A DNA stretch of 64,000 bases from Paenibacillus sp. J2TS4. Its GTDB lineage: Bacteria; Bacillota; Bacilli; Paenibacillales; NBRC-103111. The notes beneath the pieces were generated by a model. The model had not been told where the DNA came from. It saw only the letters and a program-made list of their open reading frames with translations, and did not search any database. Made by a program: the position numbers and the translations under genes. The DNA lies in NCBI RefSeq assembly GCF_018403245.1, contig NZ_BOSH01000001.1:496001-560000 (forward strand), given 5' to 3'. Positions 27,271 through 37,095 of the stretch are shown in pieces (position 1 is the stretch's first letter; the number at the start of each line of letters is the position of its first letter).

Positions 27271-29094
27271 ATGTCCACATCGAAGCTGCGCAGCAGCAAA
27301 TCTTTGAAAGCCGACATCGTAGTGGCAGGCGGAGGAATGGCGGGCGTCCTCGCTGCCATATCGGCAGCAAGGAACGGGGCGAAAGTCATCTTATGCCAGG
27401 ATCGCCCTGTGCTAGGAGGTAATGCTTCCTCGGAAATCCGCATGCATGTGTTAGGAGCTTGTCCGCGAGGCAAAGAAATGGAGACGGAAGCGAGGGAAAC
27501 AGGCATTCTGGAAGAAATCCGCCTCGAATGTGCTGTCCGCAATCCTCAGAGCAGCGCCAATATGCTGGATTTGATTTTATACGAAAAGTGCCGGGCGGAG
27601 CCTAATTTGCAGCTGCTCCTAAACACTTCTTTGGTAGGGGTGACGATGGATGGAGAGCGGATTGTATCTGCCCAGGCCAACCGCGAAAGCACGGAAGAGC
27701 GGTTCGACCTGACCGCCGAAGTGTTTATCGACTGTACGGGGGACGGCCGTCTCGGCGCAGAAGCCGGGGCGCTGTTCACTACGGGCAGGGAAGCTGCTGA
27801 CGAGTATGGCGAATCTGGTGCTGCCGCGAACCGCGACAGCTACCGGCTGGGCTCGTCCTTGTTGTTCACGACCCGCGATCTGGGGAAATCCATGCCGTTC
27901 ACTCCGCCGTCCTGGGCGCGCAGGTTTACTGAGGAGGATTTAAAATTCCGCAATCACAGCTCGTGGGAATACGGATACTGGTGGGTCGAATATGGAGGAA
28001 CGCGCGATACGATCAAGGACAATGAAGAAATTCGCGACGAGCTTCTGGCTATTATGATGGGGGTCTGGGATCATATTAAAAACAGCGGCCACCATCCGGA
28101 GTCGGAGACCTGGGCGCTCGACTGGTTCGGCTTCCTGCCCGGCAAGCGGGAATCCCGCCGTTTCATCGGCCAACATGTCCTAACCCAGAACGATTTGGAG
28201 CAGGCGGTCGATTTTGAAGATGTTATCGCTTACGGAGGCTGGTCGATGGATACGCATCCCCCCCGGGGAATTGATGCGAAGGAGGAGAATCCGTGCCACC
28301 AACCGATGACGCCATATATGTACGGCATCCCCGTGCGCTCGCTGATCAGCCGGAACGTCGGCAATCTGATGTTTGCCGGACGGAATATTTCGGCTACGCA
28401 CATTGCCTTCTCCAGCACGCGGGTTATGGCGACCTGCGCCGTCATGGGGGAGGGAGCGGGGACGTTCGCCGCCACGGCGATACGACGCGGCATCACGCTG
28501 CAGGAGGCTTGGCAGAACGAAGCGGTCATTCATGAGGCGCAGCAGCAGCTTATGCGTCAGGGCGTCTTTCTTCCCGGCAAGATGCTGGAAGATCCAAACC
28601 TGGCGGCGCAGGCCGAGATTACTGCTTCCTCTGAACAGCCCGGCGGGGAGGCGCGCCACGTGGTGGACGGCTATACGCGCACAGTGCACGGCGCTGGAGG
28701 GGTCAGACCGGAGCTGACGACGCCCGGCACGCACCGCTGGATGGCCGAACCGTCCGACCGTGAACCTTGGCTGAGTCTGAGCTGGCGGGAGCCTGCCGAT
28801 CTTGCGCAGATCACCCTCGTTCTCGATACCGGCCTGCATCGCCAGCTTACGCTGACGCACGAGAATGGCTTTCGCCGCAGAATGAAGTGGAGCGCCCAGC
28901 CGGAAACGCTCAAATCGTTTACGATTGAAGCGGAGAGGAGCGGGCGCTGGGAAGAAGTCATGCATGTCGAGAATAACTACCAGCGTCAATTGGATTTCCC
29001 TGTCCAGCTTCAGAGTGTAACCCGGCTAAGGATCCGGATCCAGTCGACGAACGGGCTGGACCATGCTCGAATAGTGGAAGTACGATGCCAATAG
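27271..29094 (+). CDS. FAD-dependent oxidoreductase with C-terminal beta-sandwich domain
   Basis: A 607-residue protein of the FAD_oxidored type. The dinucleotide-binding motif [12 protein letters not shown] is at about residue 19, followed by [16 protein letters not shown], typical of a group found in polysaccharide-utilisation loci. The last 150 residues (about 455-607) look like an F5/8-type beta-sandwich ([29 protein letters not shown]), an unusual addition to an FAD enzyme. AAGGAA precedes the ATG at 27271. It is transcribed away from the AraC regulator. The substrate is unknown; a role in sugar oxidation is inferred from context. Confidence 0.8.
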   Translation: MSTSKLRSSKSLKADIVVAGGGMAGVLAAISAARNGAKVILCQDRPVLGGNASSEIRMHVLGACPRGKEMETEARETGILEEIRLECAVRNPQSSANMLDLILYEKCRAEPNLQLLLNTSLVGVTMDGERIVSAQANRESTEERFDLTAEVFIDCTGDGRLGAEAGALFTTGREAADEYGESGAAANRDSYRLGSSLLFTTRDLGKSMPFTPPSWARRFTEEDLKFRNHSSWEYGYWWVEYGGTRDTIKDNEEIRDELLAIMMGVWDHIKNSGHHPESETWALDWFGFLPGKRESRRFIGQHVLTQNDLEQAVDFEDVIAYGGWSMDTHPPRGIDAKEENPCHQPMTPYMYGIPVRSLISRNVGNLMFAGRNISATHIAFSSTRVMATCAVMGEGAGTFAATAIRRGITLQEAWQNEAVIHEAQQQLMRQGVFLPGKMLEDPNLAAQAEITASSEQPGGEARHVVDGYTRTVHGAGGVRPELTTPGTHRWMAEPSDREPWLSLSWREPADLAQITLVLDTGLHRQLTLTHENGFRRRMKWSAQPETLKSFTIEAERSGRWEEVMHVENNYQRQLDFPVQLQSVTRLRIRIQSTNGLDHARIVEVRCQ

Positions 29095-29144
29095 CCCATA
29101 CGATAAGATTGAATAACCCGGGATAGCTCGATGCTGTCATAGCA

Positions 29145-29180
29145 GGGACTGTTGCCTTTCAGGTGACGGTCCCTTTCCTT
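29145..29180 (+). terminator. Rho-independent terminator
   Basis: GGGACTGTTGCCT (29145-29157) pairs over 13 positions, including G-U pairs, with AGGTGACGGTCCC (29161-29173), followed by TTTCCTT. It ends the FAD enzyme transcript. Confidence 0.75.
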
Positions 29181-29195
29181 CAATTCTGATTAAGA

Positions 29196-29225
29196 TTGGA
29201 ATAGTCGCCCGTAATCTTCTATAAT
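29196..29225 (+). promoter_or_regulatory. Candidate sigma-A promoter of the DEAD-box helicase
   Basis: TTGGAA at 29196-29201 and TATAAT at 29220-29225 are 18 bases apart, with the helicase start 72 bases further on. The long leader would suit a cold-shock regulated mRNA, but no structure was analysed. Confidence 0.5.
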
Positions 29226-29297
29226 ATTTAACAAAAGCTTATAAATTTCGTCCGTGGTATGCTTGTCAAAGAATAAACTGTGGAAAAGAGGAATGGC

Positions 29298-30668
29298 ATG
29301 CAAGCAGCAAGTTTCGAAACATTACCGCTCGGAAGTGATTGGATCAAAAAGCTGAACGCCATGAATATCGTTACACCGACTCCTATTCAGGCTGAGGCTA
29401 TTCCGGCTGTCCTTGAAGGTCAGGATGTGATAGCCCAATCTCAGACTGGGACTGGAAAGACGCTTGCTTATGTACTCCCGGTATTGGAAACTATCGACCG
29501 CACCTCCAAGCATCTGCAGGCGGTCCTCCTGACGCCTACCCGGGAACTGGGCATGCAGGTTCTCGAAGTGATTGAACAATTAACCGGAGAAACCGGGATT
29601 ACAGCCCAATCGTTAATCGGAGGAGCCTCCATTCAGCGGCAAATCGATAAGCTCAAGCTTCATCCGCAGATCGTCGTGGGAACACCCGGAAGGGTGCTTG
29701 AATTGATCAAGCTGAAGAAGGTATCGATGCATCATGTCAGAACAATTGTTGTAGATGAGGCGGATGAAGTCTTCCGGCTGGGAGAGAGCAATGAAGCGGA
29801 GGCGATCATTAAGAGCGCGCTGCGGGAACGGCAGCTGGTGTTCTTCACAGCTACGGTCCCTGCCGAATTGTTGAATTGGGCCGAGCGGCTGATGAAGGAC
29901 CCGGTGGCGCGTCTACGGATCGATCCGGGGCAAGCGGTGCCTTCCTCGCTGGAGCATATTTATTTTATTAGCGAGGAACGGAATAAGATCGATACCCTGC
30001 GCCGATTAGTGCGGCTCTATCATCCGAAATCGGCGATCGTATTCATCAACGATACGGATAAAGTGGCTGAGGTGGTCGCGAAGCTGCAATACGTTGGCTT
30101 GTCCGTGGAGGCCCTATACGGAGATTCCGGCAAGCAAGAAAGAGCACGGACGATCAAACGGTTCAGAGAAGGCAAATTTCAGCTTCTGCTGGCGACCGAT
30201 GTCGCGGCCCGCGGTCTTGACTTTCCAGAGGTGTCCCATATTTTCAACCTCCAGCTTCCCGTCGACCCGGATCATTATGTCCATCGAGCCGGCCGTACGG
30301 GCCGGATGGGGCGCAGAGGGACGGTGGTTTCCCTGACGACCGTCGGCGAGCTTTTCATCATTGAGAAATTTTCCAAAGCGATAGGAGAGCCTCTTGTCCA
30401 TAAGGATATGTATGAAGGGGTCATCATTGACGGCGGAGAGAAGAAAAGCCGGCGGTCGGTACGCAAGAAGGAAGAGGCCGTCATTTCAAGCCTCAACGAG
30501 AAGCCGGATGACACAGAGCTCATGAAGCGGCCGATCAAGCCAAGACGGGTTCAGGAATCTGCCGCCGTTTCCGCTTCGCCGCCATCTCCGAAGAAGGCTA
30601 AGGCGGACCGGATGCGCGATCGTAAAAATAAAGGCGCCCCCAAATGGCTGAAGGCTAAAAAGCAGTAA
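29298..30668 (+). CDS. DEAD-box ATP-dependent RNA helicase
   Basis: A 456-residue RNA helicase. In order: Q motif (PTPIQAEAIP) at about 28, Walker A AQSQTGTGKT at about 46, PTRELGMQ at about 77, TPGRVLE at about 128, DEAD at about 153, a motif III variant (TAT in FFTATV), then the second RecA domain with ATDVAARGLDFP and HRAGRTGRMG at about 325. A basic tail of about 80 residues probably binds RNA. The size and tail resemble the CshA/CshB group active in ribosome assembly, mRNA turnover and cold growth. ATG 29298 has AAGAGG upstream. Confidence 0.92.
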   Translation: MQAASFETLPLGSDWIKKLNAMNIVTPTPIQAEAIPAVLEGQDVIAQSQTGTGKTLAYVLPVLETIDRTSKHLQAVLLTPTRELGMQVLEVIEQLTGETGITAQSLIGGASIQRQIDKLKLHPQIVVGTPGRVLELIKLKKVSMHHVRTIVVDEADEVFRLGESNEAEAIIKSALRERQLVFFTATVPAELLNWAERLMKDPVARLRIDPGQAVPSSLEHIYFISEERNKIDTLRRLVRLYHPKSAIVFINDTDKVAEVVAKLQYVGLSVEALYGDSGKQERARTIKRFREGKFQLLLATDVAARGLDFPEVSHIFNLQLPVDPDHYVHRAGRTGRMGRRGTVVSLTTVGELFIIEKFSKAIGEPLVHKDMYEGVIIDGGEKKSRRSVRKKEEAVISSLNEKPDDTELMKRPIKPRRVQESAAVSASPPSPKKAKADRMRDRKNKGAPKWLKAKKQ

Positions 30669-30682
30669 AGGAAGGCCGCCTT

Positions 30683-31303
30683 ATGAAACTAGCCAAACTA
30701 ACAAAAAGACTATTTAAGCTCCTGTTGCTGATTTTGGGATTAGTGGTTATACTGGCGGCCGCCTTATGGTTATATGTGAAGCCGGATAAGCCATTGGATC
30801 TTGCGTACGGACCGGTATCCATTAGAGATAAGGTCGAGCAGATGATTCGCAGCCGACAGCTTTCCTTTCAATTAAGCAAAGAGGAAATCAATAGCCTGGT
30901 CAAAAAAGCGATCCTTGAACATCCACTCCCTCTACCTCCCGACCTTCAAATAGAGGGGGTGGATATCCAACCGGTCGAACAAGGCTTCGTGGGTGAATTC
31001 AATTTGCGTTATAAAGAAAGGCTCCGCTTTGCGGCGACGGCAGACGTACGAATCGAATGGCAGAGCCCCGAGCTGTATATCGAACTGGAGCAGGTGAAAG
31101 TAAAAAAACTGCCGATTCCCAACGCTTTGTTGGACAAGCGGCAGTATCGCCTTCGCCTGGACGAGCAGCTCCCGTCGTTTGTCGATCTTTCCAGAATTGA
31201 TTTTCATCCCAACGGCGTCCAGATTGAATGGACGATAGACCCCGACCGGGTGGAGGAGCTGCTGGACGATTTATTGCGGAAGTGGGAGAAGGAATTCCCA
31301 TAG
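30683..31303 (+). CDS. Hypothetical membrane-anchored protein
   Basis: A 206-residue protein with a basic N-terminus and a single strongly hydrophobic segment (about 14-33), then an extracytoplasmic domain of about 170 residues with alternating polar and apolar residues (IEGVDIQPVEQGFVGEFNLRY, IEWTIDPDRVEELLDDLL). The layout resembles YpmS-like proteins of Firmicutes, but the match is not firm. It starts 14 bases after the helicase stop with AAGGAAGG upstream, so it is probably cotranscribed with it. A terminator follows. Confidence 0.6.
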   Translation: MKLAKLTKRLFKLLLLILGLVVILAAALWLYVKPDKPLDLAYGPVSIRDKVEQMIRSRQLSFQLSKEEINSLVKKAILEHPLPLPPDLQIEGVDIQPVEQGFVGEFNLRYKERLRFAATADVRIEWQSPELYIELEQVKVKKLPIPNALLDKRQYRLRLDEQLPSFVDLSRIDFHPNGVQIEWTIDPDRVEELLDDLLRKWEKEFP

Positions 31304-31315
31304 AATCAACTAAAT

Positions 31316-31366
31316 AACGGACAACCCTTTCGGAATCTTTGTTCCCCGGGGTTGTCCGTTTTATTA
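31316..31366 (+). terminator. Rho-independent terminator
   Basis: AACGGACAACCC (31316-31327) pairs with GGGTTGTCCGTT (31349-31360), followed by TTATT. It separates the helicase unit from the convergent FAD enzyme gene and could serve both strands. Confidence 0.85.
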
Positions 31367-31412
31367 TGATGCGCTATCGGTCTTGGCCTGACCTTAACAT
31401 CTCTTCAGCCCG

Positions 31413-33023
31413 CTATTTTGATCTGGAATAAGAGGGGAAGATGATTTCGCCCTTATTCAGTTTGCGGATTTCTTCCTCTGTCCAGCCGGCCAGTTTGTTC
31501 GTTGCCTGAATATTCGTCAGTTTGATTTGATATTGATTCTCCAAATAAGCATGCAGCTCGGGCCAGTCGCTTTCCGTCAACTGCTTCAGCGTCTTTTTGC
31601 CTTCAATCTGTCCTAGAATAACCCCGATCGATTCGGCGGCCAGAGCGGTATTGGGCTGAATTCTCGCGCTGCCATAGGCAATAGCGGAGGAGCCTACATT
31701 TTTACCGGCCATGATGACATTGTCGTAATTTTTAAGCAGGAAGCTTCGCAGCGGCATTCCGTATTTATCCGGCCGGCCCATCTCGATTCCCCATTTTTGC
31801 ACACTGATGCCTTGAAGATCGAGCGGATATCCGCCGATGCTGACATTGTCATAGAACATGCGCCCGCCAAGCATATCGGATACCTGCATCACATAGTCTG
31901 TCTCATAATGATCGTACTCCCGGATGTACAGATAATCCGGAAATCCATTTAATTCTGCATTTTCCCAGCCGACGATGTTTTGACGGAAATGCTCCAGGAT
32001 CAGGGGGATTTCCGCCTTGCCCAGCTCTATCGCTTCCTGCACCGATTGTTCGTCCGCAGGATTGACATCATAGATGAGAAAAGCGTTGATGATTACCTCC
32101 CCATCCCGCTGACTGACGGCGTTCAGCCCGCGCAGAAACACTTTATCGTTGGTTGGGGTATAGGCGGAGGTCATCCCGCTCAGGCCGATGGCGTAGCTTT
32201 CATTGACGGAGCCGTAGCCGTATTTTTTATTGCGTTCGGACGCGGATAAACCGTTGAAATGAGTGATGAACTTTTTCCAGTCGACGTTCTTGAATTTCAT
32301 CATCATTCCGGCACTCATATATTCAATTTCATTCTTGCCGTAGAACGCTTCAAGCCCGGGCAGCCGATTCACTTTAAGCTTGCCGGCCATGGCAGCATAA
32401 TCGGTATTTTCTACAAAATAAGAAGCTTTAATCCGATGGAGGGTTCCGTCTGCAGCCGTATATTCGATAGAAGCAACCGTCTCGCCCCCGTCCATTCCCG
32501 GCTTGGTTTCGATTCGATTAATCTGTATCCCCGATTCTATCGGGATATTCTCCCGCAGCTTCTCGTAATAGTCCGTGAACTCGGAGAGCTTGCGGATTCG
32601 CCCCGCGCGGAAGCCGTCGAACAGCTCCTTGGCCCTGCCTTGCACGAGCAGCTTGCCGCTGCCGTCTCTGGTTTCATCAAGGAACAGCATCTCCCCTTGC
32701 AGCAATTGACCGCCGACTTTGTCGCGAGGGTCCAGGACTACGACATTCAAGCCCTCATCTTTGGCCGCACGGGCCAAATACATTCCTTCCATCTCGCTGC
32801 CAATGAGAACAATATCGGCTGTCGCTTCTTTAAATTCAGGCTCCGGCTCTGGCGTCTGCTCCGGCGACTGGGAGGATGGCTGTCCCGGTGGAGCTGAAGA
32901 GTCGGGTGATTTGGATAAGGCGGAGCCTGGAAACATTCCGCCGGCAGGATTCATTACAATGACTGCCAGGATGGCGGCCACAACCAGGATTAATCCTGAT
33001 AGAAGGACCCATTTTAATCGCAT
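31413..33023 (-). CDS. Membrane-anchored FAD-dependent oxidoreductase
   Basis: A 536-residue protein with an N-terminal signal anchor (about 5-27), then a Pro/Ser/Glu-rich linker (about 35-65) and an FAD_oxidored-type domain. The nucleotide-binding loop reads LIGSEMEGMYLARAA, with Glu replacing the second glycine of the usual GxGxxG, while the following acidic strand end (VVVLDPRDKVGGQL) is normal. The C-terminal part NYDNVIMAGKNVGSSAIAYGSARIQP is the usual second FAD contact of this family. It would act outside the membrane, which is rare for such enzymes. Distantly related to the FAD enzyme at 27.3 kb. Confidence 0.75.
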   Translation of the reverse strand: MRLKWVLLSGLILVVAAILAVIVMNPAGGMFPGSALSKSPDSSAPPGQPSSQSPEQTPEPEPEFKEATADIVLIGSEMEGMYLARAAKDEGLNVVVLDPRDKVGGQLLQGEMLFLDETRDGSGKLLVQGRAKELFDGFRAGRIRKLSEFTDYYEKLRENIPIESGIQINRIETKPGMDGGETVASIEYTAADGTLHRIKASYFVENTDYAAMAGKLKVNRLPGLEAFYGKNEIEYMSAGMMMKFKNVDWKKFITHFNGLSASERNKKYGYGSVNESYAIGLSGMTSAYTPTNDKVFLRGLNAVSQRDGEVIINAFLIYDVNPADEQSVQEAIELGKAEIPLILEHFRQNIVGWENAELNGFPDYLYIREYDHYETDYVMQVSDMLGGRMFYDNVSIGGYPLDLQGISVQKWGIEMGRPDKYGMPLRSFLLKNYDNVIMAGKNVGSSAIAYGSARIQPNTALAAESIGVILGQIEGKKTLKQLTESDWPELHAYLENQYQIKLTNIQATNKLAGWTEEEIRKLNKGEIIFPSYSRSK

Positions 33024-33307
33024 AATCTACTAATCTCTCCTTTAGAAGTGTGGGAATTGAATTTACTGTGGGTTAAATATGGACAAGCGAATCGCTGTAA
33101 TCCAGATGGTGCCAGAGGACTATGTGACATGTGACCATTTATGAGTACGGCAGATCATTGTTAAATATCGTTTGTCCCAACGTATAGTCTAACATTTTCC
33201 TGTGACCCCCTCAAATGATTTATGGCCGGCGAAACGTTTAGTGAAACTGGGGAACCTTTCGCGAACAGGCCCGATCCCAGCCTATTATGAAGGGGAGTGT
33301 AATATTA

Positions 33308-34549
33308 ATGAATAATAAATCTTCATCTATCAAAAAATTACTGATTGGCGGATTAACCGCGGCTATGGTATTAGGAGGGACGACTTCCGCTTTTGCATCG
33401 GATCATAAAGGGGAAGATCATCGAGGTAACGGTAAAAGCAAGCAGGAACAAAAATCGAAGCAGCAAAAACCAGCCAAATCCAAGCCTAAATTTAAGGCGG
33501 ATTTCGCAGACATCAAAGGCGGGGATGTCGAATGGGCTAACCGCCATATAGCGAGCCTGGCTTCTTTGCAGGTGTTCGAAGGCTATGAGGACGGAACGTT
33601 CCAGCCGCGTAAGGCAGTTACCCGGTTGGAGACCATTGCTGCGGCGGTACGCTTGATGGGGCTCCGCGACCAGGCGGAATCGGAGAAGGAGATGAAAGCG
33701 CAGCTCAACTTCCGTGATGCCGACAAACTGACCAAGAAGTATCCTTGGGCTGTAGGCTACGTATCCGTTGCGCTCGCCAACGATCTGTTCCTTGAGAATG
33801 AGACCGCCATTCAGCCGGAAGCTTCAGCCGACCGTCTCTGGGCAACTACACTGCTGGTCAAAGCGATGAAGCTGGACAAAGAGGCGAAAGAGAAGATGAA
33901 CACCAAGCTGGACTTTAAGGATGCCGATCAGATTCCAGCCGGCGCTGTCGGATATGTAGCGGTAGCTGTCGAGAAAGGAATCATTCAAGGCTATGAGAAC
34001 GGCAAATTTATGCCTAACAAGCCGGTTACCCGCGCAGAACTCGCTGCCTTGTTAGACCGGACAGGAGACCAGATGCCTGATGTGGGTCATACACTGAAAG
34101 CAGGAACGGTTGTCTCCGCTGTAAGCAATAATAAGCTGATTATTCAGCAAGGCAAGGATTCCGTTCAGTTGACCTTGGATCCGGATGTATTTGTATTCAA
34201 AAATGGCGTTAAAGTGAACGTGTCCAGCATCCAGGCAGGAGATTACGTGAAAGTCCGAATGTACAATAACTTAGGCATCTTCGTCGATATTATCCGCAGC
34301 GGCGAAGTCAACTCCCTGAAAGTGAGAGGCGGCTTTGAAAAATTCGGCGTGGACAACCGGGGAAAAATCAGCTCGATCACCATTAGCGAAAATGTGAATG
34401 GCCAAACGAAAAGCGTTACCTATCCGGTCAACGATGACGTTCGTTTAATCGGCGACACCTCTAAGCTGGTTCTGACCGATCCGAAAACGCAAGTCGAACT
34501 GGTCGGAAGCAACTATCAGGTTGATGTCATTCAAGTAATCCAGAACTAA
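33308..34549 (+). CDS. S-layer homology (SLH) domain protein
   Basis: A 413-residue exported protein. The signal peptide (about 1-31) is followed by a Lys/Gln-rich linker and three SLH domains: about 64-117 (FADIKGGDVEWANRHIASL, GYEDGTFQPRKAVTRLE), 133-190 (FRDADKLTKKYPWAVGY) and 195-250 (FKDADQIPAGAVGYVAVA, GYENGKFMPNKPVTRAEL). SLH domains bind pyruvylated cell-wall polymer. The C-terminal 160 residues form an all-beta region of unknown role (DSVQLTLDPDVFVFKNG). The ATG at 33308 is used because GGGGAG lies upstream of it and overlaps the alternative start at 33287. Confidence 0.88.
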   Translation: MNNKSSSIKKLLIGGLTAAMVLGGTTSAFASDHKGEDHRGNGKSKQEQKSKQQKPAKSKPKFKADFADIKGGDVEWANRHIASLASLQVFEGYEDGTFQPRKAVTRLETIAAAVRLMGLRDQAESEKEMKAQLNFRDADKLTKKYPWAVGYVSVALANDLFLENETAIQPEASADRLWATTLLVKAMKLDKEAKEKMNTKLDFKDADQIPAGAVGYVAVAVEKGIIQGYENGKFMPNKPVTRAELAALLDRTGDQMPDVGHTLKAGTVVSAVSNNKLIIQQGKDSVQLTLDPDVFVFKNGVKVNVSSIQAGDYVKVRMYNNLGIFVDIIRSGEVNSLKVRGGFEKFGVDNRGKISSITISENVNGQTKSVTYPVNDDVRLIGDTSKLVLTDPKTQVELVGSNYQVDVIQVIQN

Positions 34550-34573
34550 ATCGGAATTACGGATATAATAAGT

Positions 34574-34622
34574 AAAGACTATCCCGTCACAGGTCGGCGC
34601 AGACCTGGGGGATAGTCTTTCT
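34574..34622 (+). terminator. Rho-independent terminator
   Basis: AAAGACTATCCC (34574-34585) pairs with GGGGATAGTCTTT (34608-34620), with an inner stem ACAGGTC/GACCTG. It lies between the SLH gene and the convergent aminotransferase and could act in both directions. Confidence 0.85.
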
Positions 34623-34681
34623 CATGCTGAGGCCGGGCTAAACGTATGCCGCCGATGCTTTTACTAAATGGCTTTCTTTAC

Positions 34682-35986
34682 TTAAACCGCCGCATCTTCC
34701 AGATCTTTAACCCCTTGGAAGATCAAAGTGAACAGATCCTCGATATGATCCTCTTCAATACAGGAGAAGGCTACGCGCAGATCGGTATCTCCCAAGGCGA
34801 TCGTGCCGATTCCGTACTTATCCAGCAGATGCGAACGAAGCTGCTCCGCATGGACGGTTTTAAGCTTCAGACACATGAAGTATCCAGAATTAAACGGATA
34901 GTATTCCCATACGTCATCGAATTTGCCGCTGTCCAGAATCGCTTTGACCCGGTTGGCACGGCCTTTCATTATTCCGTACTTTTCTGCCTTCTGAGCTGCA
35001 AAATCCGGGGATTGGAGTGCATGCAGGACGAAGGTTTGCGACGGATGAGGACCGCTGGAAATCGTCGCGCGGATAATGCCCAGCGTTTTTTGCTCCAGAG
35101 CGCTGAGGACAGCTTCGCTGGAAGAGCCGTAAGTAATGAAACCAACCCGGAAGCCCCATACGTATTCTTCCTTGGTCGCTCCATCTACTTTAACAGGCAG
35201 GATGCGCGGATGGAGGCCGCACAGCGAGCCAAACAAGGATTCATGAACGGATTCCTCGAAGAAGAGACCGAAATAGGCGTCGTCGGTTACCGCTACGACA
35301 TTAATGCCTGCTTCCGCTCCGGCCTGGATGGCAGCGACAATCTCGCGGCCTTCCTCCGGGCCGGGAGTATAGCCGGTCGGATTGTTCGGGAAGTTCAGGA
35401 TGACGATCGCTTTGCCTTTATCCTTCTGGGCAAGAATGGCGTCGCGCAGCCCTTGGGCGTTAAACCGGTTCTCGGCATTGTACAGCGGATAATGAACAAT
35501 AGGGGAGCCTCTTCGGATTCCGAAGGTCAGCTCGTAGTTTTCCCAGTTTTTATCCGGAATAATAACGGCATCTCCCGAATCCGCAAACAAGTCCGCGACT
35601 ATACTCAAGCCGTGTGTCAGGGCATTCGTTACGACCGGCTGGCCGAAGCTTTTGCCCTCCAGACTTGGATTTTCCTGCAGCATCTTGGTTCTCCAAGCGG
35701 TGCGAAGCTCCGGTTTGCCGGCAGGGGGAGCATACTCATAAATATCTTTAGGAGAATAGGCGGACAACGTATCCTGGATGACCTTGAGATGCATCGGCTG
35801 CCCATTCTCGAGTGCAATCCCGATGGTCGCGTTATATTTGTTCGCCTTCGCTTTAGCTTCCGCGGATTGACTCAGAATCCCTACTTTTGGAAAATAAATT
35901 TGTTGGCCCAGTCCCGAAAGCATGTCATAAACATATGGGTTCTCCCGTTGGATCGTTTCGTTAAGTTGTTTTGCCAGCTCGTTCAC
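34682..35986 (-). CDS. PLP-dependent class I/II aminotransferase
   Basis: A 434-residue aminotransferase. Recognisable points are the glycine-rich start of the large domain (VVTNALTHGLSIVADLF), ILNFPNNPTGYTPG near residue 195 (substrate carboxylate and PLP contact), AVTDDAYFGLFFE, and DGATKEEYVWGFRVGF near 270, where the lysine should bind PLP. The arrangement fits aromatic or branched-chain aminotransferases of the fold-type I group. It is a single gene with no partner. A long frame on the opposite strand is a shadow. Confidence 0.85.
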   Translation of the reverse strand: MNELAKQLNETIQRENPYVYDMLSGLGQQIYFPKVGILSQSAEAKAKANKYNATIGIALENGQPMHLKVIQDTLSAYSPKDIYEYAPPAGKPELRTAWRTKMLQENPSLEGKSFGQPVVTNALTHGLSIVADLFADSGDAVIIPDKNWENYELTFGIRRGSPIVHYPLYNAENRFNAQGLRDAILAQKDKGKAIVILNFPNNPTGYTPGPEEGREIVAAIQAGAEAGINVVAVTDDAYFGLFFEESVHESLFGSLCGLHPRILPVKVDGATKEEYVWGFRVGFITYGSSSEAVLSALEQKTLGIIRATISSGPHPSQTFVLHALQSPDFAAQKAEKYGIMKGRANRVKAILDSGKFDDVWEYYPFNSGYFMCLKLKTVHAEQLRSHLLDKYGIGTIALGDTDLRVAFSCIEEDHIEDLFTLIFQGVKDLEDAAV

Positions 35987-36225
35987 AGATGATTCATCCT
36001 TCCCAACAGCATAAAGATTTTAGGCATTATTATATCATTATCTTATCAGGGAGTCATCCGGATAAAGAGAGATCATCCAGTCAAGAAATGTTGTTATATT
36101 ATGATAATGTCGTCATATCACGCATTTCTCCCCTAAAGCAGCGGTAAAATGGAATATTTACTATGAATTTGCTAGTATAGTGGGTGTGTATGGTTTATAT
36201 TATCCACCGGAGGAGGATTACAGTT

Positions 36226-37059
36226 ATGGAAATTCGTTACGCTACTAATCCGACAGAAGCTAAACAATATGACACAGAGCGTCTGCGGAAAGAATTTTTA
36301 ATTGAAACTCTGTTCGTTCCCGGACAGCTTAACTTGGTTTATAGCCACGTAGATCGTATTATTACAGGGGGCGTCATTCCGACTAATGAACCGATTCTGC
36401 TCGATGCGGATAAAAAAGAAATGGGCTCCGACTTTTTCCTGGAGCGCCGCGAGATCGGAATTATTAACATTGGACCTAAAGGAACGGTTACGGTGGACGG
36501 CACGGACTATGAGCTGGAAACCAAAGACTGTTTATATGTAGGAATGGGCAGCAAAGAGGTAACCTTCAAGAGCGCGGATGCTTCTCAACCGGCGAAATTC
36601 TACCTCAGCTCCACTCCGGCGCATAAAACTTACCCGACAGTGAAAGCGGCACTGTCCGATGCTCAGCCGAACCACCTCGGATCGCTCAGCCAATCCAATG
36701 AGCGGACGATTTACAAGTTTATCCACAATGAAGGAATCCAGAGCTGTCAGCTCGTTATGGGCATGACGCTGCTTGATCCAAGCAACATGTGGAATACAAT
36801 GCCTTGCCATACGCATAATCGCCGTGCAGAAACTTATCTGTACTTCGACATGCCGGAAGATGGAGTAGTCTTCCACCTGATGGGCGAGCCGACGGAAACC
36901 CGCCACCTCGTTGTTCGCAACGAACAGGCGATTATCTCCCCAAGCTGGTCGATTCATTCCGGCGTCGGGACAAGCAACTATACGTTCATCTGGGCCATGG
37001 CCGGTGAAAACCAAGAGTTCAGCGATATGGATATGGTGGACATGAAAGATTTGAAATAA
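36226..37059 (+). CDS. kduI: 4-deoxy-L-threo-5-hexosulose-uronate ketol-isomerase
   Basis: A 277-residue enzyme, close to the usual KduI length. KduI isomerises 5-keto-4-deoxyuronate, the product of unsaturated oligogalacturonide breakdown, to 3-deoxy-D-glycero-2,5-hexodiulosonate. The zinc site is visible as CHTHNRRAETYLYF at about 196-209, with a further His in SIHSGVGT; the N-terminus MEIRYATNP is characteristic. GGAGGAGG precedes the ATG at 36226. It stands alone, without KduD next to it, but fits the pectin or uronide theme suggested by the Lpl-type importer and GH4 enzyme. A terminator follows. Confidence 0.93.
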   Translation: MEIRYATNPTEAKQYDTERLRKEFLIETLFVPGQLNLVYSHVDRIITGGVIPTNEPILLDADKKEMGSDFFLERREIGIINIGPKGTVTVDGTDYELETKDCLYVGMGSKEVTFKSADASQPAKFYLSSTPAHKTYPTVKAALSDAQPNHLGSLSQSNERTIYKFIHNEGIQSCQLVMGMTLLDPSNMWNTMPCHTHNRRAETYLYFDMPEDGVVFHLMGEPTETRHLVVRNEQAIISPSWSIHSGVGTSNYTFIWAMAGENQEFSDMDMVDMKDLK

Positions 37060-37067
37060 GAACTGTG

Positions 37068-37095
37068 AGCCTTCCTTCGGGAAGGCTTTATTTTT
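37068..37095 (+). terminator. Rho-independent terminator of kduI
   Basis: AGCCTTCC and GGAAGGCT pair around a TTCG tetraloop, followed by TTATTTTT. Confidence 0.9.

Noticed and set aside
27105..27542. N-terminal extension of the AraC regulator frame
   Set aside because: It lies antisense to the FAD enzyme start, while a strong ribosome site marks the ATG at 27104 and the cupin domain starts there.
32259..32897. 212-codon plus-strand frame
   Set aside because: Antisense to the FAD enzyme gene, with composition typical of a complementary frame and no motifs.
34646..35992. 448-codon open frame on the plus strand
   Set aside because: It is antisense to the aminotransferase gene over almost its whole length, has no family motifs and no ribosome site; the minus-strand protein has clear PLP-enzyme signatures.
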